NCBI GenBank assembly: GCA_029717555.1 | Contig: JAMDHS010000033.1 | Location: 124,001-188,000 of the forward strand | Length of the DNA: 64,000 nt | DNA from: Peribolospora baueri | Lineage: Eukaryota > Basidiomycota > Peribolosporomycetes > Peribolosporales > Peribolosporaceae | Reading direction: 5' to 3' | Program-made: the position numbers and the translations under genes | Notes under the pieces: generated by a model | Databases searched by the model: none | What the model saw: the letters and a program-made list of their open reading frames with translations, nothing else | What the model was told of the DNA's origin: nothing | Part shown: one piece after another, positions 58,701-64,000 of the stretch | How the letters are laid out: each line of letters starts with the position of its first letter | How positions within the stretch are numbered: position 1 is the first letter of the stretch

Positions 58701-61462
58701 GGAACGTGCCATATCAGAGCTGCTGTTGAAGATTTTCCGCGCTACTATACCGAGAATGCCCAAGACGGCTCTAAAGTTCTCAGAAGACCTGCAAAAGACA
58801 CTGCTGCCAATGATCAGCAAATCGTCCTCTGCCACATCGGTAAGTCTCTAGGTCTTTTGATACGAGCTGTCCCCGTCTTCTAATCACATCTATGAATTCA
58901 CCCGCTCTTGATTTACGCAGGAGCTTGTGGGGTGTTTCTCGGCGGTCGTCAACCATCAGACCCACGACTACCGTACACTCATTCATGTTCTAAAACAATG
59001 CGTCGGTGAGTGATACGGTCCAAAATTTGTCTCGACCATTCTCATGTTCACCCACGGAAACCGCCGCTTCCACAGGTCGTCTCCGTGTCGAAGTGGCCAA
59101 GTTTGCAGATTCTAAGCAAGCGGGACCCGCCAACCTGAGGCAGCTGCAGGTGCTCTTGAACCTCGTCGCGCTCTTGTGCGAGCATAGCGACTTCGACCGA
59201 ATACGCTCCAAGCTGCGCGAGGAGCGCGCAGGTATGTCAAATTATTTCTGCTGTGGTCTAGAGTGTCGACTGAGGACGGCCTATACATCTCTTTTGCGTC
59301 CCAGCTGGCCTGGAAGAGCTTGATAGTATATGCAAGGTAAGCCAATTTGAATCTTCTGCCCTGAGACTGACGTAACTCATTGACCCCCCATCCGCATGTC
59401 GGCCAATGTCCAACCCAGACTTCGATCACAGAGTACATTTATGACATTTTCATTACGCTCTACCACTCGCATCCCGTAGCCAAGATACCGTCACTGCATT
59501 GCTTAGGTAAGTCACTTCGACTCTCGCCCAATCGAAATTTTCACCACTTAGCGTCAGTTGCTTCCTCCAGGTTGTCTGTATCGAGCTTATCCGACCCTGA
59601 TGACGGACGAGCGCTCTACTGCCATCATGGACGAGGTTTTTTCGTCGGAAAAGGCCGAAGGCAAGCAGCGCCTGCTTCAGATCATGCAAAGCTTCCTCGT
59701 TTCAGAATCTTCCAAGAAAACACTTCAAGAGCAGAAAAGTGTGTTCGCTTTAGAAAATCTCGTTGTCTTGATCTCCACTGCTAACTGGCTTCGGGTACGA
59801 CTTCTACATGCAGCCACGGGCAAGGCGGTGGACATGAAAGAGCTCATTGGCAATACCGAGGGTTTTGCGGATTCGGGGTGAGCGACTGCCGACTTTCACT
59901 TTCCCCCCGACTTTCACTTTCCCCTTATAACCGTCTCACGCCTCCCTCCCTCAATGCTGCTTGTTCCCAGTGTCAGCTCGGCGGTTGTGCAGCGCTACCT
60001 CCATCACATCCTGGCAGCGGCGGAGACCGCTCAGCCGGCGATTCAGCGACCGGCCGTGGACATCTTGAACTTCACAGTCAAGCAGGGACTGGCACATCCA
60101 ATTCAAGTGAGTAGTCGACCGAGGTTGGGCAATTCGTTTGTATATGTTTCACTACATGCTTAACGCCTTGTTACGTCAGTGCCTTCCAACCCTAATCGCG
60201 CTGGAGACTGGCAACGACAAGGCGATCGCGGCCAAAGCTTTCTCACTACATGCTGCCATGCATTCGAAGCACGCCTCCATTATCAACAGCCGCTTCCTGG
60301 AGTGTGCTCGCGTGGTCTACAACTACCAAGCTCGGCTCTGTGGAGGAGAAAACGTGAAAGGTGAAGTAAATTCGCTGTACCCTCGTACAGAGCGGCAACT
60401 AACACCAGGCCTGTGTCGACGATCGCAGGTTTCCGAGGCGAGGCAAACGAAGCGCTTTTCCGGGGATGGTTCTCCCTGGTGAAGGAAAAGAGGAAGGATA
60501 AGCTCGATTTCCTCAAGTCCTTGGTGAAGTGCTTCAATGTGGAGGCAGGTTCAACGAAGATCTCGACAGTGCGTAACATATCGTAGCTCGTGCCAAGCGC
60601 AGCACACCACTCAACCGGCTTGCTTCGCGTTCTCAGGAAGACATCCGCTTCGTCCGCTTCATCACCGAGAACTTGTCGGCTTTCGATTACAAGACTCTCG
60701 AGGAGCCATTGACGGTCATCCATGCCCTCACGAAGGTCCTATCTGTGGCCGGTATGCAAACTTTGCATAGTTTGACGGCAGATGGGGTTTCAGACACCTC
60801 GATGCCTATGGGCGTGCCGATGGACTCGGGGTCAGAATACAACCTGGAAGCGGCCTTGGACGCGACTTCTCTCGCTAGTGAGTGAATTAAGACCTTGATT
60901 CGTCTACTCGAGCGTTGGAACTCACCCCATTGTGGGTTTAGGTCAACCGCCCATCGCGCACTCCGCTTCAGCCCATAGCTCCGATGATTTAGGGTCGCTC
61001 GCTCGCACTTCGGTCATTATTGGACTCGCGCTTCTACTCAAGGATCACCTCAAGGCCGTCTTTGGTCTTCCGGAAGCGTGAGTAGGACTTCCGTTTCTGT
61101 CGCGTGGCCAAGCGCTGTGGTTGACCAATGTGTCCGATCTCGTCGTTCATGTCAGCAAATGCGCCAAGTTCGTTCCTGACAAGAAGTCGGCCTTGGGCGA
61201 TCGACCGGCCGTCAAGCGCGTCGCAGCGGATGGCCCTCCACTGATCCTGAGCTACGAAAAAATGCCTTTCGCCAACCGGGAGATGAGGACGGAAGAGGAC
61301 TTCATTTCGCAAAAGGAAGCGGTAAATATCGATCCATCGCCGCCCGTCGCGGTCCTGACGAAAGCTAACGGCGCTGACGATCATTTCTCTTGTACTCAGT
61401 ATGTCTCCCTCGTTTCTGCGGACGGCACGCTCATCGAGCACGACGATTTGGACGATTTCTGA
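52734..61462 (+). CDS. SCC2: cohesin loader Scc2 (Mis4/NIPBL/Nipped-B)
   Basis: Scc2, with Scc4, loads cohesin on chromatin and activates its ATPase. Thirty-one exons join in phase to 2,089 residues. Exon ends: 52734-52896, 53116-53359, 53477-54564, 54663-55493, 55563-55909, 55975-56072, 56144-56359, 56433-56580, 56654-56794, 56876-56980, 57050-57258, 57332-57524, 57620-57766, 57843-57980, 58074-58256, 58328-58438, 58509-58616, 58696-58839, 58921-59005, 59076-59231, 59305-59336, 59419-59506, 59571-59738, 59814-59877, 59971-60106, 60180-60360, 60429-60568, 60637-60877, 60942-61077, 61156-61321, 61400-61462. A disordered N-terminus (Scc4-binding in relatives) precedes the HEAT hook. Signatures: [95 protein letters not shown]. 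The 59739-59813 intron is frame-neutral. A NANA repeat sits near 54933-54962. Confidence 0.93.
54933..54962 (+). repeat. Asn-Ala coding minisatellite in SCC2
   Basis: Tandem 12-base units AACGCGAATGCG code an alternating Asn/Ala run, placed in a polar linker between the disordered N-terminus and the HEAT region. Confidence 0.8.
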
Positions 61463-61744
61463 ACAAGAACGACAGACGCTAGGATGGTCTGGTCTCGCGC
61501 TATTGCATGCACTCACTCGATCACTTTCATTTGTACCAACACCGCTGCCCATTTTCGTGTACCACCATGCATTGTACATCAACGGAAACGATTTCGAGGT
61601 CCAGAAAAAGTATGCATGTCTCAAAGTTTGCGAATTGTCCATCTGGCATCCGAAAGACAAGACGAAACTTGGAACGTAGCAAGAGAAGTTAAAAGGTGAA
61701 AGAATGCGCCCATCCGGACGTTGCACACCAGCGGGAGGTCGGTC

Positions 61745-63354
61745 TCAAACAACCCTGCTTCCAGCTTCGACGCCTTCGAGCTCGTCCTCCACGCCGTCGG
61801 CCAAATCCGGGTCGACGATCGGCTCCTCGTCGTCCGTTTTCTCGCCGCCGAGCACATGCTTCTGGAGGAACATGCCGATCTGGTCGAAATAGCCGGGCTG
61901 CGAGGGGAAAGAAACCAAAAAGAAGCGGAGAGTGTTGGTTAGGCGGAGAGAGCCGAGTAAGGAAAGAAGAAACTGGCGATCGCCATCTGCCGAGCATGCG
62001 AGCGACACCACGACCAAACCCACCTTTACGCAGGTATCGTTATGAGTTCCATCTCGAAACTCTTTCCAAACTTTTCTCTTGCTCCTCGAGCGCCGGTAGA
62101 GCTCTCTCATCATCCAAGGCGGGATCAGCTCGTCTTTTCTGCCGCTGAGGAAGAGGATGGGCACAGAGGGTGGGATGAGCTTGATGGATTCTCCTGAGGG
62201 CCAGATTTCTCGGCAGAGGAAGGTGAGATGCTTGAGTGGGGGAAGGGCGTGCGGAATCAGCTCCGGAATGGAAAGGAAGCTGGGAGGGTGGAAGGGAGAG
62301 ATGGAAGAAGGCGAGCCGTTTGGCCATCGGTTTCGTGGTCAGAGGCGACCGAGTGGAGTTTGGACTTGGCAGAGCTGTGATTCAGTTACCACTTACGTGT
62401 TTTCGACTATGAGAGCGTGTATCTAGAGGTATAACAGCGAAGGGTGGGGGGCATGCAGTGTGAGCGGGATGGCCTTGCCAGCCTCCGCGGATACGACTCA
62501 CCCTGTCCGGATTTTTACTGGCTAGATCGATGGCGACGGCGCCGCCGATACTCTGACTGTAGGCAATGATGATCGTCTCCTTGAGCACGGGATGGTCGAG
62601 GATGTAATCGAGTGCCGTCTGTGCATCTATTCGGATTCCCTTCTCGCTCGGCTCGCCCTCAGAGATGCCGTAGCCGCGGTAGGAGAGCATGAACACGTTG
62701 CAGCCAAAGCGTTTGTAAAAGACGGAGGCGAGGGGAAGGCGGTGGCCCTAAGGAAAGGCCGGGTGTGTCAGAGCGGGAAAAAAGAAGAAATTCAAAGGGA
62801 GAGCGGAACGGGAAATATGCGAGAGGGTGTGACTGACCATATTGCCGGCGTTGGCATGGAAGAACAACACGGTAGGCCGCCTCCTCGCGTAGTCGTCCGC
62901 CGCCTTCTTCTCCTTCTCCTCCTCTTCCAAATCCATGATTTTCTTCTCCTCTATCTCACCGTCACCCGAACCCACGCCCATGGCCTTGGCCCCGGCCTTG
63001 CCGTCCTGCATCATGAGATAGGCGCGAATAATGAGCCCGTCCGGGGTGCGCAGCTTGAGGTTCTCATAGGGGATGCCAAAGCGCTCTGGAGTCTCAACGT
63101 GGGTGCGAGATCCGGAGGGTAGACTGGAGGGGTAGATGAGCGAAGTCTGGTACTTGTACAAGAGGATGCAGAGCGAGGCAAAGCCGGCCGCTGCGAGGCC
63201 GCCGAAGACCTGTCGTGGTGTTGGGTACAAAACAAAGGTCCAGAGATGCATCCGTCAATCCTGGTTGGCGCTTGCACCGGTAGCCGCGCTGAGCAAGACG
63301 AGTTGACGAGCCGCTCACCTGGAACGCCGTCTGCCAACTGGGCAACAAAGCCAT
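61745..63354 (-). CDS. bem46: Bem46/ABHD13 family alpha/beta hydrolase
   Basis: A membrane-anchored serine hydrolase; in fungi Bem46 localises to ER and plasma-membrane regions and affects polarity. Six exons in phase: 63354-63319, 63209-62838, 62747-62502, 62422-62397, 62279-62024 and 61897-61745, giving 362 residues. A signal anchor (GLAAAGFASLCILLYKYQ) is followed by LIYPSSLPSGSR, the family entry motif. A Lys/Glu-rich loop sits before TVLFFHANAGNMGHRL (oxyanion strand). The nucleophile Ser is in YSQSIGGAV, where the first Gly of GxSxG is Ser; the acid is in SGRKDELIP and the His in DGTHNDT. The acidic tail after the His is not typical of ABHD13. Convergent with SCC2 (282-bp gap). Exon 4 is only 26 nt. 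Confidence 0.92.
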
Positions 63355-64000
63355 GGCTGTCGTTGAGTAAGGAGCGGGTGCCGTTCGATGGCCGATCTGA
63401 TTTCGTTTTGTTTCACAAGTTGACCCGGTGCGGTCTGTGACAATGCGGTGTCTTAGCGCTCGTAGTAGCAGTTGCGTAGGGCGCCAACACATGCGAGCGT
63501 GCCTTGTGTGTGACCTCGAGCGGCGTCGACAATGGCGAGCAGAGCAGAGCGCGCTGTCGAGGCTGGCGAGCCAACTCGACGACGATGACGACCACGTCCG
63601 ACCTGAACCCCCTCGCTCGGCAGCCGATCGGTGTGCTGCGGCAACCACGTGCCGACCCCAGTGGCGGTGTTCTCCTTCTGGCTCGTAGATTTGTTTGCCC
63701 CGCGGAACGCACGTCACAACTCCATCGTAGAATTCCCCGCGCGTGGATTCGGTTCGACGCTGTGCGGCGATGGCGTTGCGAGTTCGGAGGAGTGCGGGAG
63801 CTTGGCGGGGCGCAACATGGGGGGGAAGCGGAATGGGAGGCGCGGACAAGATGGGGAGATGGAGGCGAGATAAAAGGCGGCCGGAGCGAGAGCGCGGCGA
63901 GCTGGCAAGGGCAAGTGCTGGCCTGCGTGCGGTCCGATCGGTCTGCATATCGTTGCAACCATCTGGAAGAAAGAGGTTGATGATGACCGTGCACTTGCTA
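63355..64000. other. upstream region of the Bem46 gene, no other gene seen
   Basis: 646 bp to the window edge. The minus-strand frame stays open upstream of the chosen start but reads as Arg/Ser-rich filler and would push the signal anchor inward, so I treat it as promoter and 5' UTR. No plus-strand gene is supported. Confidence 0.4.

Overview
This 64 kb window is nuclear DNA of a GC-rich, intron-rich fungus. Short spliceosomal introns (about 70-180 nt, GTRNGT/YAG), dense gene packing, and a gene set with CreC, a Gid7-type WD protein, a fungal G-gamma and Tap42 point to a basidiomycete. The very exon-rich genes with tiny exons and the CT-rich leaders would suit a Pucciniomycotina yeast, but that lineage is inference. 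I see no rRNA, tRNA, CRISPR, plasmid or virus-like element. Exon boundaries were read by hand from splice signals and checked by reading-frame phase.

Layout. 1-442: 3' end of an unknown plus-strand gene. 1854-4897 (-): mitochondrial elongation factor G2 (MEF2). 5092-6167 (+): LYR-like protein. 6512-7635 (-): Erv2-type sulfhydryl oxidase. 7978-9026 (+): ESCRT-III Vps2. 9487-10561 (-): 3' part of an RCC1/PHD gene, joined through a 44-base poly(A) tract to 10629-13637 (-), a cysteinyl-tRNA synthetase that lacks its 3' end. 14831-16393 (-): Ypt6/Rab6. 16681-17559 (+): EMC8/9. 18181-20189 (+): Tap42. 20331-23554 (-): methylcrotonyl-CoA carboxylase beta, with three micro-exons. 23938-26450 (+): MFS transporter. 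27266-31300 (+): CreC/WDR20. 31664-36378 (-): Vps54. 38076-38422 (+): G-protein gamma. About 39515-44059 (+): Gid7/WDR26. 45957-47549 (+): orphan disordered protein. 49021-49956 (-): C12orf65-type mitochondrial release factor. 50193-52340 (+): Cue5-like CUE protein. 52734-61462 (+): cohesin loader Scc2 in 31 exons. 61745-63354 (-): Bem46/ABHD13 hydrolase.

Themes. Several genes serve mitochondria (MEF2, the rescue factor, the carboxylase, an apparently dual-targeted CysRS, the LYR protein). Ypt6 and Vps54 act together in retrograde traffic to the Golgi. CreC, Gid7 and Cue5 all work in ubiquitin-based control, two of them tied to carbon source. Five gene pairs share divergent promoters of 194-383 bp. 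No selfish or defence system is visible. The most unusual points are the CysRS/RCC1 breakpoint, the micro-exons (7, 11, 13 and 14 nt), introns that are multiples of three without stops, and the orphan gene.
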